From Kryptolebias marmoratus (lineage: Eukaryota > Chordata > Actinopteri > Cyprinodontiformes > Rivulidae), in the NCBI RefSeq assembly GCF_001649575.2, contig NC_051434.1:17570346-17634345 (forward strand): DNA of 64,000 nt. Reading direction: 5' to 3'. Position numbers and translations under genes: made by a program. Positions 22,233 through 33,674 of this stretch are shown piece after piece. Each line of letters opens with the position of its first letter. Position 1 is the stretch's first letter. The notes under the pieces are model-generated. The model ran no database searches. It saw only the letters and a list, made by a program, of their open reading frames with translations, and had not been told where the DNA came from.

Positions 22233-23923
22233 TGCAGTGGGTTGTAGCACTATTTAGTCCTCTTGGTATTCTTTCTCACTTCTCGCCTTATAACCTTGAA
22301 TTTAAATGGATTTCTTTACATAAATTTGAAACATGTAATTCTACAAAAATATTTCAAATTGATAAAGTTGCATAGGGAAAAAGACAACTAATAATTCTAA
22401 AAGTATTAAACTGAAAAGTGATGTGTGCATACGTATTCACCCCATTTGCTTTGGAGCCACAACCAGCACCTTCAGAAGCCACATATTCAGTTAAATAAGA
22501 TGCACCTGTGGACAATTTCAGTGTCAAATGTTCTCTGTTCTGATAGTCCCCTAAATCAATACCAGTAGAAACACCCATAAGTGTCAGGATCTTTGCCTTT
22601 TGAGCTCTTTTTTGTAACTTCAGCCTTGTCCATCTTCTCGTCAGTGGTTAATTTTTGGTCTTACCATGATCAGGTCTGCTTCCTGTTGTCTCCCTCCTCG
22701 TGGTTCCCTGTGATCGGCTTAAAGTTCTGTTGTTTGTTGCCACGTCAGCCTTTTGTTTTCATTAATAAAAGTCCTTTCTGTTTGATCCTCGAGTCTGCCT
22801 GAATTTAACTGCAAACCTGATACTTAGTAGTGAGGGCTACCACCAAACAAGAGACATCATGAAGACCAGGGTCAGAGACAAAGTTGTGGAGAAGTACAAA
22901 TCAGGGTTGGGTTATTTTAAAAAAAAAAACATATTATGGAGTACCAATAAATTCATTATTTGAAAATGAATGAATGAAAATCATAGCAAACTTTCCAAGA
23001 GATGGTAGTTCACCAAAACTCATGGACCAGGCAAAGAGAAGCAACAAGACGCTAAAGATAACCCTGATGGAGCTGCAGCTCTTCTGCAGAGATGGGAGTA
23101 TTCGATCTCAGAAGCACTATGAGCTGCACAGAACTGGGCATTTCTGAAAGAGTGGCCAAGAAAAGGACAATATGCCAAAAGGCATTTTAAAGAAACCCCA
23201 AACATGTGGAGAAGGTGCTGTACTAAGATAATGCTAAAATGTAACTTTTTGTCCATTAAGACTACACCACTTCTAGCCCAAATCTACCACCTTTCACTGT
23301 GATGAGAACACCATCCCTACAGTGAAGCATCATGCTGTCTGGATGTTTATCATCAGCAGGACTGGAAAACTTGCCAGAGTTGAAGGAAAACTAGACATAT
23401 CAAAACCAAGAAAAACGTTTGAGATGAAACCTGTTTGAGTCTTGCAGAGATTTAAGACAGAGATGGTGGTTCACTTTCCAGCAGCACAATGACCTTAAAC
23501 ACACTGCTGAAGGCACACTCCAGTGGTTTAAAGAAAAACTGTCAAATGTCCTGGAATGGTCTAGTCAAAGACCAAACCTTAATCCAGTTTAGAAACTCTG
23601 GTATGATTGATGAGCATAAGCTACACCCAATCATGCTGAAGGAGCTAAGCAGTTACTAGGTGTACCAGACACACGGAGCTTTACCTAAAGAGACTTACTA
23701 CTGCAATAGCTGCAAAAAGCAGCTCTACAAAGTATTGATTTTGGGAGTGAATACATATGCATAAACCATTTAAGTCAATGAACATTTTTTTAAATTATTT
23801 TTAACTTTAGGAATCTGGATTTTTTCATGTGAGTCCATTACTTGAACTCACATACAATTAAACTCCAAAGTTATAACAAAACAACCATTTCCAAAGGGGT
23901 GAATATTTTTGCATCCCACTGTA
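22233..23923 (+). pseudogene. Tc1-like DNA transposon, near full length, transposase decayed
   Basis: The left end CAGTGGGTTGTAGCACTATT (22235) and the reverse complement of the right end CCAAAGGGGTGAATATTTTTGCATCCCACTG (ending at a TA, 23922-23923) form decayed terminal inverted repeats. Tc1 elements use TA targets and encode a DD34E transposase of about 340 residues. Here the coding region can be followed from the ATGAAGACCAGGGTCAGAG start area (22858) through AAAGTTGTGGAGAAGTACAAA, CACTGTGATGAGAACACCAT, a 'CLSSAGLEKLARVEGKLD' trace (about 23340-23400) and GACCAAACCTTAATCCAGTT (23570) to GCTCTACAAAGTATTGATTTTGG. Stops, frameshifts and internal losses make it non-functional. A family B LTR-like unit (22581-22823) sits inside; without it the Tc1 copy is about 1.45 kb. 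Confidence 0.85.
22581..22823 (+). mobile_element. Family B LTR-like element nested in Tc1
   Basis: Starts TGTCAGG and ends CCTGATA, with the family core GTTGCCACGTCAGCCTTTTG, then AATAAAAG and GAGTCTGCC. It is about half the length of the copies at 8913 and 16133. The flanks ATAAG and CTTAG each differ by one base from the CTAAG I expect at this site in the Tc1 family, fitting a 5-bp target duplication. Solo LTR is favoured. Confidence 0.6.
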
Positions 23924-25564
23924 TTGTTGTCACTGTCGTTCTTCTGTGCAGATCACAGAGGCATTGAGTTGTCTGCTTCTTCTTAGTTTTTTTAAGGTGT
24001 TGCCAAGATACAACCCAAGAAAAGATTAGCTGAGCAACTAGGAAAATATTATACTGAGTCAAGAATTTCCTCATTACAAAAAGATTTTTTGCTTTAGTCC
24101 AACTCTGTCACATACAGCTCCACATGTGCTTTGACTTTTTTTCTGTATGGTAATAGGCAGCTGCGCTCGTCTTCAATTATTCACCTGTGACTGCTTTTCA
24201 ACATGGGCTTCCACGCCAACCCTGACCCCCATGTCGCAATCTGCTCAGCCCAACTTTTTCTGTCATCTTTTTTCCCCCCCTTTTCTTCTCATTTCCGCAT
24301 CTATTCACTCTGCGTCTGCCACGCTTTTATGCCTCAAACGTTTCATCCTCCCCTGCACCCAGCCACCATCCCTCCCTCTTTACATCTCTCGCAATCCTGA
24401 GGAACCCCATCTCTGCTCGGGCTTGAAAAGTAAAGGGTGTGTCTCTCTCCTCCTCTTCTCACCTCCTCCCTCGACTCCTCCAAACCTCACTCCGCCATCT
24501 AGCTTCCCAGAACACAGCCTCCTCTCATGTCAGGGGAACCTGTAGGCATCCGAATGCTACTTTTGATCATTGCTTTTACTGGGATCCCTCACCGCCTTGC
24601 TGTGCCTTGGGGTGGCAAGAAGAGGCAGGGGGAGAAAGACTGATAGGCAGAGAAGAGTAAAGTTATGTCAAGTCAGGCTGACATGAGCACCGAGCACCTG
24701 CTGCATTGCTGTGGAGAGCAAAATTGGCACATGCAGCTTTCAGCCATGAGCAGTAAATAAACCTCTTGTTAGAGCCTTTGTATACGGCACAACACAGGAT
24801 GACATACATGCTCCCTGTTATTTATCTGACACGCTTCTGCACGTATTTAGTTCTAACTAAAGGAAAGATAAAAAGAAAAAAAAAATAGAAAAAAAGCTGT
24901 AAACATCGTGCCCCTGTACAGCACCCATGCAGGCCATGAAAAGTAAGCCTTGCACAACTTTAGTATTTTGCCAGTAAAGTTTCTCCTTGAGTCACCTTAA
25001 GTTTTTAGTTAGGACAAACATTCTTTCTGCACGTCCCACATTTTAGATGCCCAGGGTCCAAGAATTTTACGTATTAGATTAAAATCTGAGCAATGCCTTC
25101 AAATCTGTTTAAATATCTAACTTTTCTCTGTCCCAACATTATGGAAGAATTTGTTAAACTGTTTCAAATCTAACATTTATATCTAAAGTTGATCTACACA
25201 AGGTATTTCTTGGTCTATTTCTATAACATGATTGATCAAATCTTGCATTAATGTGAAAAAGATTCATGTTTAGCCTGAATTACACATGTAATAAAAGGAC
25301 CCCTTCTTTATATAAATCTTGCCTAGAATTTAAAAAAACATAAAAAATTGTATGGGGCATCAGCAAAAACAGTTTCTCACTTTTCACTGTTCTTACTTGT
25401 TTCTTAAAGCACTATTTTTACCTCAGAGAACTCCTGTCTCTTAAAAACTTCTTTCAAAAAGTCCAAAAGTCTCAGATTTGTTAGCTGATTGTAGTAAAAT
25501 GACAGGTTGACAAGCAGCAGTTTATTTTTTGCTTGAGCTGTTCCAAACTACCCCTGAGAAGGTG
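23924..25564. other. Unassigned DNA, pyrimidine-rich centre
   Basis: 24240-24520 is rich in C and T on the plus strand, which opens long but low-complexity frames. No gene or interspersed repeat was recognised. 24868-24895 is A-rich. Confidence 0.4.
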
Positions 25565-25940
25565 TCCATCCATTCATGTTCTACACTCCATACTTATATT
25601 TTCCTCTTTAGGGTTTCAGGGAGCTGCTTCGGGCCTATCTCCATCTGTCAGTGGACGAGAGGTTGAGTGCGCCCTGGACAGGTCGCAAGTCCATCATAGG
25701 GCCACGTAGAGATAAATGAGACAAACAACCATTCACACTTTCCCTCACACCTAGGGACAATTTTAGAGTTACCAATGAACCTAACACGCATGGTTTTGGT
25801 CTGTGGGAGGAAACCGGAGTTGCTGGAATAAACCCATGTGTGCACAGGGAGAACATGCAAACTCCAAATAGAAAGGCCCCAGATCAAGAAGACCTTCTTG
25901 CTGGGAGGCAACATCTCTAACCACTGCACCACTGTTCCAC
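25565..25940 (-). repeat. Family E tRNA-derived SINE, near full length
   Basis: On the minus strand: a head with AGTGGTGCAGTGGTTAGAG (A-box-like, about 25936-25918), GTTGCCTCCCAGCAAGAAGG, GAGTTTGCATGTTCTCCCTG, CCTCCCACAGACCAAAACC, then 'ggcgcactcaacc' and a tail ATGAATGGATGG. This is one of the best copies of the family here, and the A box is well preserved. Pol III transcription of such elements is general knowledge, not shown here. Confidence 0.8.
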
Positions 25941-26080
25941 TCTGCATGCATACACTCACACCTAAAGTCAATTTAGAATCCCCATTAAATCTAATATGCA
26001 TAGTTTTGGACTGTGGGAAGACACCAGAGGTCCCAGAAAAAAACAATGCATGGACAGGAGGAACATGCAAGCTACAAAGA
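25941..26080 (-). repeat. Family E SINE, second partial copy
   Basis: A second, more diverged run of the family's middle part (CACACCTAAAGTCAATTTAGA, CATAGTTTTGGACTGTGGG, GGAACATGCAAGCTACAAAG) directly follows the previous copy in the same orientation. It is either a tandem insertion or a partial duplication. Confidence 0.7.
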
Positions 26081-26205
26081 TGTCCATCTAATTACTTTCT
26101 ATGAGTTTCAATAAGATTTTTCCAGTGGTTCATAAGATATTTTGTGAACAGACACATGAACACAAGTGCACACACACACACTCCAACACATTATTGCCCC
26201 CTTTT
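26081..26205 (+). repeat. Family A repeat, 3' part
   Basis: TGTCCATCTAATTACTTTCT, GAGTTTCAATAAGA, CCAGTGGTTCATAAGATATT, GAACAGACACATGAACAC and then CATTATTGCCCCC match the distal end of other family A copies. The 5' part is absent. Confidence 0.65.
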
Positions 26206-28187
26206 ACCTTACAGCCAACCTTACAGAAGTAAATCCTACACTGTTCATCAGATGTGCTGGGAATTTCACCATATTTCTACACATCAGATCAATGACTTGA
26301 CAGTTCATCTTCAATGATCTCATCTGTTTGCTTTTTCCACAACCATTGAAGGAGCATGCACACAAGATAATTCAGTAAAACTGATGGCAATAAACCTGCA
26401 CTGCTTATGATCTATTATGTTACTTACTTATAAAAAAACATATTCACTGATTAAATGGTCTCCAAGGACTTGGGAAGTTTTCCTTTTTGTTGGCCTCATG
26501 TCATGTTTGGCTAACACACTTATACACATACATCATGGGAAAACAGCAATGGAAAAGTTGAAACTATATCATATTCTCAGACATTCCTTGTGAAGGATCA
26601 ACATTTCGTGTAATTTCTGTTCCAACAATAAATTAAACTTATAGAAGATATACTGTTTCCATTCTGTCTGTAAATCCCTTCATCATTGATAACTTAAAGG
26701 TTAACCAAGGTTCTGATGTCATCCATTCTGAAGGTCCCAATGTTTTTTTCTATCTCGATTACTTAGAATAATTAATAAATCACATGCAACACACAGGCTG
26801 AAAATATTCCTGAACATTTGGGTATATTTAATACATTTCAACAGGCATGATAAGGATGTGAAGAGAAGTATAGAGGAAAACAGAGTTCCCTAAGCCTGGC
26901 CAGAAGCATGAAGCAGTCAGAGACATTAAAATCAAACAGAGGGGGTAAACTTTGAACGACCTACAGGACACGCTGCATAAAGCTGCAGTAAATTACTCCA
27001 ATGAGAAGAGGTGCAGACTGCGGGAAAGAAAAAGTTATGGATGTGGCGGACAGTGTGAGGTGAATGTGTGCACATATAAGCCACACAATAACCACAGAGT
27101 GCACTTCTGCCAGTTGTCAGATGGAAAAAAGGGTTACGAGTTTGACTAAGGTCATGGTTAGAGCCAAGGGCCAAGTCACTTTATTACATTCCAGGAACAG
27201 GGTTTGCATCACTGTAGGACTTTAGAACATATTAAACGTTTCTCACAAAGTGTGGCAAATGTTTTTCTTCCGTCTACATCGAGGGGTTACATTAAAAAGT
27301 ACACAAACCACACATGACTACAGACGTTATACTGAATAACCTCTCAATTTACTTTAAAATATAAAACGATATATTGTATGTAAATTGTATCTGAAGTGTG
27401 TGTTGACTGATCAACTATAGTATGTGGGCATTACTGCCCTTTTGTCACACTGTTTTTTTTAATTTTTATTTTGCATGTAATAGGTGTTTCTGGCATATCC
27501 AGAAACACCTATTACATGAGTCCCTCATAGAGAAAGATTTGTGAAATGTTTTGTCTTGTGACGCAACATGTAAAATGAACAATGCACTCACATTACATGT
27601 GTTGCATATGTATTGGGTTGAAGGATGGACAAGTTACATCATACTATAACAGAAGAATCACTTATACTTTGTAGCCTTAGTGTCACTGCATCATTGTTGC
27701 TGTTGGTGTGAAATTTCTTACCTAAGATCCTGGTGCTGCCTATTTGTCACTTTCCCATGGAAGTATAAAGGAAGTTGTTGTGTTGAAGTCACAGAATTTA
27801 ACAGCAAAGGAATTGATAAGATGATAAGAGTCTGAATGATAAAAATCTGATGAGATGCTCTAACAAAACGATTAAGAAAGACAACCAATGACAATGCCTG
27901 TTATGCATATAGTATGAGACTGTATAATATTATTGTTGACTTGCGGCTATGAAAATATTGTTATGTTGGCATATATGCGAGGGACTGTTTAAATTGTTTT
28001 AAAGTTGCTGTGTTGATGTCACAGAAATAAACAAAATCGGTGGCAACCTTAAATTACTGGAGATTGTGCTACATATACTAAAGTATCAAATACATAAGAG
28101 AGTGATGTTGTGAAGTTATTTTGCTTCAGCCATGTATGTTCATAAATCATAGAAACACAAGGCAGTTATGAAAAGTGTGATGGGGAT
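26206..28187. other. Unassigned DNA with a CNE-like block and a strong hairpin
   Basis: 26880-27180 has mixed composition and no repeat match. 27474-27518 is a perfect 20-bp stem (listed separately). Two diverged direct repeats (GTTGTGTTGAAGTCACAGAA near 27777 and GCTGTGTTGATGTCACAGAA near 28007) suggest an old local duplication. Confidence 0.4.
27474..27518. repeat. Perfect 20-bp inverted repeat, 5-base loop
   Basis: CATGTAATAGGTGTTTCTGG and its exact reverse complement flank CATAT. It may be a miniature-transposon remnant, a recent palindrome or a hairpin RNA source. No family copy was seen elsewhere in the window. Confidence 0.95.
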
Positions 28188-28307
28188 ATCCATCCATCCA
28201 TTTTCTTTACCCGCTTCTCCTTTCCGGGTCACGGGGAGCTGGTGCCTATCTCCAGCCATCACTGTGCAAGAGGAGGGGGACACCCTGGAGATATATGGAT
28301 GGATGGA
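28188..28307 (-). repeat. Family E SINE tail fragment with simple repeats at both ends
   Basis: CCATCCATCCATTTTC, CTTTACCCGCTTCTCC, GGTCACGGGGAGCTGGTGCC and GACACCCTGGAG match the tail half of family E on the minus strand. The right side ends in (ATGG)n and the left in (ATCC)n, so the two ends are mutual inverted repeats. Confidence 0.75.
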
Positions 28308-28324
28308 TTATTTCAGTTATGCTT

Positions 28325-28357
28325 ACATTATGTTGTGTCAATGACACAACATAATGT
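28325..28357. repeat. Perfect 16-bp palindrome with a 1-base centre
   Basis: ACATTATGTTGTGTCA and its exact reverse complement flank a single A. There is essentially no loop, so it would form a cruciform rather than a stable RNA hairpin. Confidence 0.95.
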
Positions 28358-28616
28358 TACATCATGATTCTGCTGCTGAATGACTATAACAGTAAATTTT
28401 GCAAAGTTGTTGACAGTTTCTTTGACATATACTATAATCCAGCTACACTGTAAGACTACTGTATCAACTTAACTTCTTAAATGTGAGGAAAGAGTGTTAC
28501 TCAAACCAGCGAGGCTAATGCAAAAATGATGGCTTTCTTTGGGAAGTGCATGGTAATATAACAAGCTGAATCTTACAAAGCTGTCTGTGGCACCTTGTCA
28601 ACAGGTGCACACATTT

Positions 28617-28650
28617 AGTTTTTTTTTTTTTGTTTTTTGTTTTTTGCATT
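28617..28650. repeat. T-rich tract
   Basis: T-runs interrupted by single G bases. Confidence 0.8.
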
Positions 28651-28934
28651 GCTATGCAGCTCCTCTTCCACTATCACCTCATCTGTCTTAGGTCTGTCAT
28701 TTAGCTGTCAGACACTTGGGGCTGTCAGAGTCACTGCTCATCTTCTGCTCCACAACACTGAAAGGCACTCATTTACCACACCTTCCTCTCTTGTAGTCGC
28801 CTCGTCTTCTTTCGGAATTCAATTTCACTACCTCTCATCTCCAATGAATTCCAAAGCTCAAAACAAAGCTGACCTGTTGTTTTGTTGTATGATGATTACC
28901 CCTGGAAGAAGGCGGAAGGCTCCCTCCAGGCCAA

Positions 28935-29556
28935 CGAGAGTCATTGCCTCAAGCGGAGGAGTTCAATGGTCTGAGAGTCATTTTCACAAGTGATGGCAAG
29001 ATGGAGAGGGAGATGGACCTTGTCCACAGTAATAAGGACATCAATCTGGTCTGTAGAATGAAAGAAGGAGTTGAGTTGAAAGACAAATCTCTTGACTTAC
29101 TGGTCCATCTATGTTTTAATCCTCAGCTACGGTCATAAGATCTGGATTATGACCAAAGGAATGAGATCCTGGATACTAGAAGCTGAAATGAGCCTTCTCC
29201 ATAGGGTGGCTGGGTTCAGACTTAGAGATAAGGTGGGGGGTCTGTCATCAAGTGGAGGGATGAAGCTTGGAGTAGAGCCATTGGTCTTCCATACTGGAAA
29301 GAGTCAGAGCCATAAGGTGGTTCGGGCATCTAATTAGAATACCTCTTGGGCACCTCCCTCTAGAGGTTTTCTGCGCATTTTAGAAAGAGACCCTTGGGCA
29401 GAACAAAAACTTGCTGGAGGGATTGTATACTCAGTCGGGCAAGAGAATACCTTGGGATCCCCCAGGAGAACCTGGAGAGTGTCACTAGGGAAAGGTTTCT
29501 TGGATCTGTTACCTTTACAGTTTGATAATGGGTACGTAGAAGAAAATGGATGAATG
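28935..29556 (+). pseudogene. Non-LTR retrotransposon ORF2 3' fragment with 3' end
   Basis: Frame 28944-29138 reads EEFNGLRVIFTSDGKMEREM and frame 29092-29337 reads YGHKIWIMTKGMRSWILEAE, then MSLLHRVAGFRLRDKV and LGVEPL. From recall this is the region after the polymerase core of a widespread fish LINE ('YLG.LFTSDG.MEREID...YGHELWVMTE..RS.IQAAEMSFLRRVAG.SLRD'). A frameshift near 29100-29130 joins the two frames, and later sequence (ACCTTGGGATCCCCCAGGAG) is only traceable as DNA. The end AGAAGAAAATGGATGAATGG resembles the LINE's 3' terminus, so this is a typical 5'-truncated insertion. The clade is not certain (L2/Rex1-like or other). Non-functional. Confidence 0.75.
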
Positions 29557-31433
29557 GATAGCCCCTTTTTGGCACTTGCAGTCAAAGTTAAAGAGCAAAG
29601 ATTTTTAACTACTATGAGCAGAACTACATTAGTCACTTTGTCAGTACTCTGTAAACACACACATTCACGCCTCACAGCCGAGGATGTTGCACATTTTCAT
29701 TTTTTAACCTCATTTCATTGACTTTTGCCCAGTCTTTGCTTCTACTCCTGATCCTTTCATACCTCATTTTTTCTCCCTTTCTCCTTCTCTTTTTTTCCAG
29801 CACTAATCCCTCCATCACCAGCCACACAGAGTTCACTGCTGGTGCGGCTGCTGTGTGTTTTGGCAGGTCACACAGAGGCTCTGTGCTCCAACCAGAGTTG
29901 GCTCAGCACTGGCTGGAAAAGCTCACAGTGCTCGCTGTAGGCCATCTTACACACATATACACACACAAACACACACAAATACAGCACAGTCAGTCTTCAG
30001 CACTGACACACAGATCCACAAACTCTATTTTCTCAACACAGATTCACCTAAAGGCCTTTGGACCGACCCCTGTCAGATTCCTCATGCGCTACCTTGGCAA
30101 TGGATCATGGGAGATGGGTTTTTTCCAGAAATGCTATATAAAATCAGATTCAGTTGTACCCTTGAGTGTATTACAGGTGATTTATGTGGAATATTGCAAT
30201 CTGAGTAGCCATGAGCTATGGCCAATGTCAAGACTAGTGCTGACCTTTCATTCCAAGACTGCAAACCAAATTTAAGTCTGGTTTGGTTATTTGGAAAACA
30301 TGTTTCAACTTTTTTGGAAAAGTGTATGTTTTGCAAGGTAAAATGGAAATCTGAAGTTTGTAAATTCATTTGTGATAAAATTGCATTTTTTTCCCCTTTT
30401 TATGCTGGAGTACTTCAAATGACTATATAGGCATGTCCCATGTTAGTAACTGTGGCATTTCTGATACCTTACTGACTCTGAAGAGCACACTGAAGCTGGG
30501 TAATGATGCATTTTGATGAATTAATCAAAATAGATTGGTTTATTACGTCTTTGCACAAATTTATCTATTTAATTATGAGTTGAAAAGTCTGCAAACAAAT
30601 TTGTTTCAACAGACATTCACTTTAGAAACTAACACAAAAGCTAAAAAAGTGTACTTACCTTTGTGTGTGAAGACTGTATTTCCTCTAGATTCCTCCTTTA
30701 GTGGACAGCTTTTCTTCAAGTGCAGTTCTTGTTATTTAAGGCATTATTTTCTCATAAACAGCAACTACTGTTGAAAATATAACAATTTTATAAACAACAA
30801 TAGATCTTGAACATGTGCTTCACCCTGGTCATGTGTACCAACTAATATTACAAAAGAAGGATTTTGAAATTATGTTATTGCTTATAATATAGAAGTGTTT
30901 TTATTGTTTTTTAGTTTGCACCAGTTAGTTTTGATTTTATGACAGTGTTTTGTAAATGTAAAACCTGCCTTTTTTATGAGCAGCCATTTATGTACTGGGC
31001 AGTAGGAAACAATAACTGGCACAGAATCATTCCTTTGCTTTGTTGTATTGTATTGCATTGAATCTCAATGTGTTGAATCAAAACTTATTCAACACATCTC
31101 ATTTAGGGCTGCATTGTATCATGTCGTTATTAGTTTTTGCTCCTAATGTATGAGTTACAGGAAGCCCTATAGTATGTCTGCATTATGTATAGCAGACAAT
31201 AGTGAAACACATCGATTGTCTTTTTGAATAATTTTCACAAAGTCTTCTTCAACAATATGAAAATATCTTTTTGACTTCCCATGCAAAAGTACAAGTATTT
31301 CTTTAATTACCTTTGACATGCTTGTTGCATTGAAATCTGTCTCTTTGGGCGAATACAGTTAACACTGCAAAACAAAACAGCTGCCTTGTTTTTAGTTGGA
31401 GTGGTTCCATAAATATGGCTGGAGAGCCATAAG
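29557..31433. other. Unassigned DNA around a family D copy
   Basis: 29940-29985 is CA-rich. The frame at 29718-30275 spans low-complexity and CA-rich sequence and has no recognised protein similarity. A family D copy lies at 30935-31230. Confidence 0.4.
30935..31230 (+). repeat. Family D hAT-like repeat, copy 3
   Basis: AATCATTCCTTTGCTTTG, TTGTATTGTATTGCATTGAA, CTCAATGTGTTGAATCAAAAC and AGGGCTGCATTGTATCATG match the copies near 3125 and 18332. Boundaries are approximate. Confidence 0.4.
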
Positions 31434-31680
31434 ATGATGTTGTTGGACCCAAATGCAGGCCAGCAGGAGGCAGGTTGATGAGATTTAAAGTGGTTCTTTA
31501 ATTTAAGTGTGAAACAATATGACTCCAAACAACTGTAACTGTAACAACAACTAGGTGCTGACAAAACAAGGCTCTGACCAAGAACAAGGAAACTTGGGAA
31601 CTATATATACTGAGAAGAGCAATTACAAAATAAGCTGCAGATGGGCTGATTGTAAACAGAAAAAATCAGGAAGTAAACTG
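31434..31680 (-). mobile_element. Possible family B-type LTR-like fragment
   Basis: TTGGACCCAAATGCAGGCC, then GAGATTTAAAGTGGTTCTTTAATTT resembles the 'gggttc...gagtctgc...aataaa' end of family B read on the minus strand, but the internal sequence differs. It may be a different family of the same type. Tentative. Confidence 0.35.
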
Positions 31681-32090
31681 AGCAAAATGCATAAGAGAAG
31701 GTTCAACTCAAAATAAATCAGGAAGCAAGCTGCATGATCAGAAATATGAAGAACTTAATGATACAAAACAAAAATGCAGAACATTGAATTACTTAAATAA
31801 AGAATCTGTAAACAATGATACAGGTTGTACATTAGTTTTGGGGTTCAGGTTCAGCAAAATGCATTAGAGTTTTGCTGTTAGCTTGGTTTGCTCCACTGGG
31901 TCCAGCTTGTCTTCATTTGGGCTTTCAGTTCATGACTTGTTCTACTTTTCAGTAATTCCAGTAACAGAATAGAATAGTTTTTCAATTGTCTCTCAGTTGG
32001 AGGATTCCAGTTGTTGCATTAACAAAGAAAACTTATTATACTAATTTAACAAACTAAATTTGTACATAATTAAAATATTAATAATTTTAA

Positions 32091-32700
32091 TAATGCCAAA
32101 GTTTTAAACAAAAACCTTTCACAATTTGTTAGTGATTGAATATTTGTTGGGCATCAGTCTAAGCTAACACCACAGCAAATTTTAGGTAAATATTTGGAAA
32201 GTTCGAGTCATTTTGGTGTTTGCCAAGGTTGATTAGCTGTGGCAGCCATCTTGAATCAGTTTGACACCAAAAAGTTAATCAGTTGTAGATGTTCATTCAA
32301 TGATTATTTCTTGAAAGGTTTCAACATAGTCCATCCTGTGGTTTATGAGATATTTTGCTAACAGACAGACAGAGTTGATTCCATATGTTAATGCCAAAGC
32401 TTTAACCTCAGATCTTGTGCCATCAGAGAGCCTATAGAGTATAAGTTAGGGGTTTGTCTCAGCGACTACCATGGCAAATTTTAGCGAAGTATCATTCAAA
32501 TTGACTGCGTTTGAGCCATTTTTGTGTTTGACTAGGTTGATTAGCTTTGGCAGCCATCTTGAATCAGTTTGACACCAAAAGTTAATCAGTTGTAGATGTA
32601 CATCCAGTAATTACTTTCTGAGAACTTCGTTCTGTTCAGTATTTTATGAGATATTTTGCTAACAGTCACTGTCACTGTCATTTCGTGGTGGCAGGTGATA
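32091..32700 (+). repeat. Family A tandem pair
   Basis: Two family A units lie head to tail: 32091-32375 and about 32391-32667. Each has ATGCCAAAG.TTTAA, CATCT/GCCATC, GATTAGCT.TGGCAGCCATC, TTGAATCAGTTTGACACC, GTTAATCAGTTGTAGATG and TATGAGATATTTTGCTAACAG. The junction ACAGACAGACAGAGTTGATT recurs almost unchanged at 47839-47857, between two other family A units. No coding sequence. Confidence 0.8.
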
Positions 32701-33674
32701 ATAAATTTATATATACAAGAGTACAAACAGGTGTACAAAATAGGAAGCATTAATACAAAAAATACCTAAGACAAGTCTAACATAAAACGAAAAACATGAC
32801 TTATGCGCAGCAATATTGGGTAAACTAGTTTGAGCCAGAATCTCCCCAATAATGTTTTTATCAAAAACCTAAAAATTATTGTTACTATACTACCAGACTG
32901 AGAATCATCTGAAGTGGTGTTCACACCATCATGAAAACCTGTTCAAAAAACACATTACACAAGTAGAAACTAATTAAAAAGCTACAAAGCTTTAGGTTGA
33001 AGAAAAATTACTTCAGACTGTCAGTCTGAGATGTAAGATAAAGTATACTGTATGCAATCAAACAAACGGCCAACTGCTGAGGGAGGAAGGGTGCAGACAG
33101 CACAGATTGCCGAATATTTGGACGGGGCCTCCAGCAACAAATTGCGACTCGCTCTTTGGGAGATAAGGACGGACTCTCTGACTGTCTGTTTGTCTGGCAT
33201 CTTCAATGTGACAGACAGATGAGTCATAACCGTGTCCCAGAGCTGACAGGCTGTTGAGACGAAAGAGTGGAGATGTGGAACGAGAGGTTGGAGGAAAAAA
33301 AGGGAGGACAGGAGGATGAGACGAAGAAAGAGGGCTTCTGTCTGCTTCTTTAGGTTGACTGGCCAGAGAGAAAATGAAGGCTTTTTTTTTTTACTTGTTA
33401 TATAGAACATTTCAAACCAAAATAAAAAAAAGATTCTTCAGCGTCTGTATATCCTTATCTTCTGTTCTTGTACTGATTCACTGAAAGGCTAAAAGTGTTC
33501 CCAAGGCTTCTTTTTAAAACAAACATCAGTGTCTGTATGTGGAAAATTTAGAAAACCTAAGAAATGTGTTTTTTTTATTTAATTACATACAAAAAATCCA
33601 GCTGCTTCACAGTATGTCTTTCACCTTTAGTACACAGACTGTGCAGCTGTATGCAAATATTTGTCCACTCCCAT
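32701..33674. other. Unassigned DNA
   Basis: No repeat family or gene was recognised. A minus-strand frame at 33021-33410 (129 residues) has no motif I know and includes a low-complexity lysine-rich start over a T-run. Confidence 0.4.

Noticed and set aside
24147..24545. 132-residue proline- and serine-rich frame
   Set aside because: Composition follows the C/T-rich DNA. No domain or conservation evidence.
29718..30275. 185-residue plus-strand frame
   Set aside because: It begins in pyrimidine-rich DNA (LLLLILSYLIF...), runs through a CA repeat and lacks any known motif or splice context.
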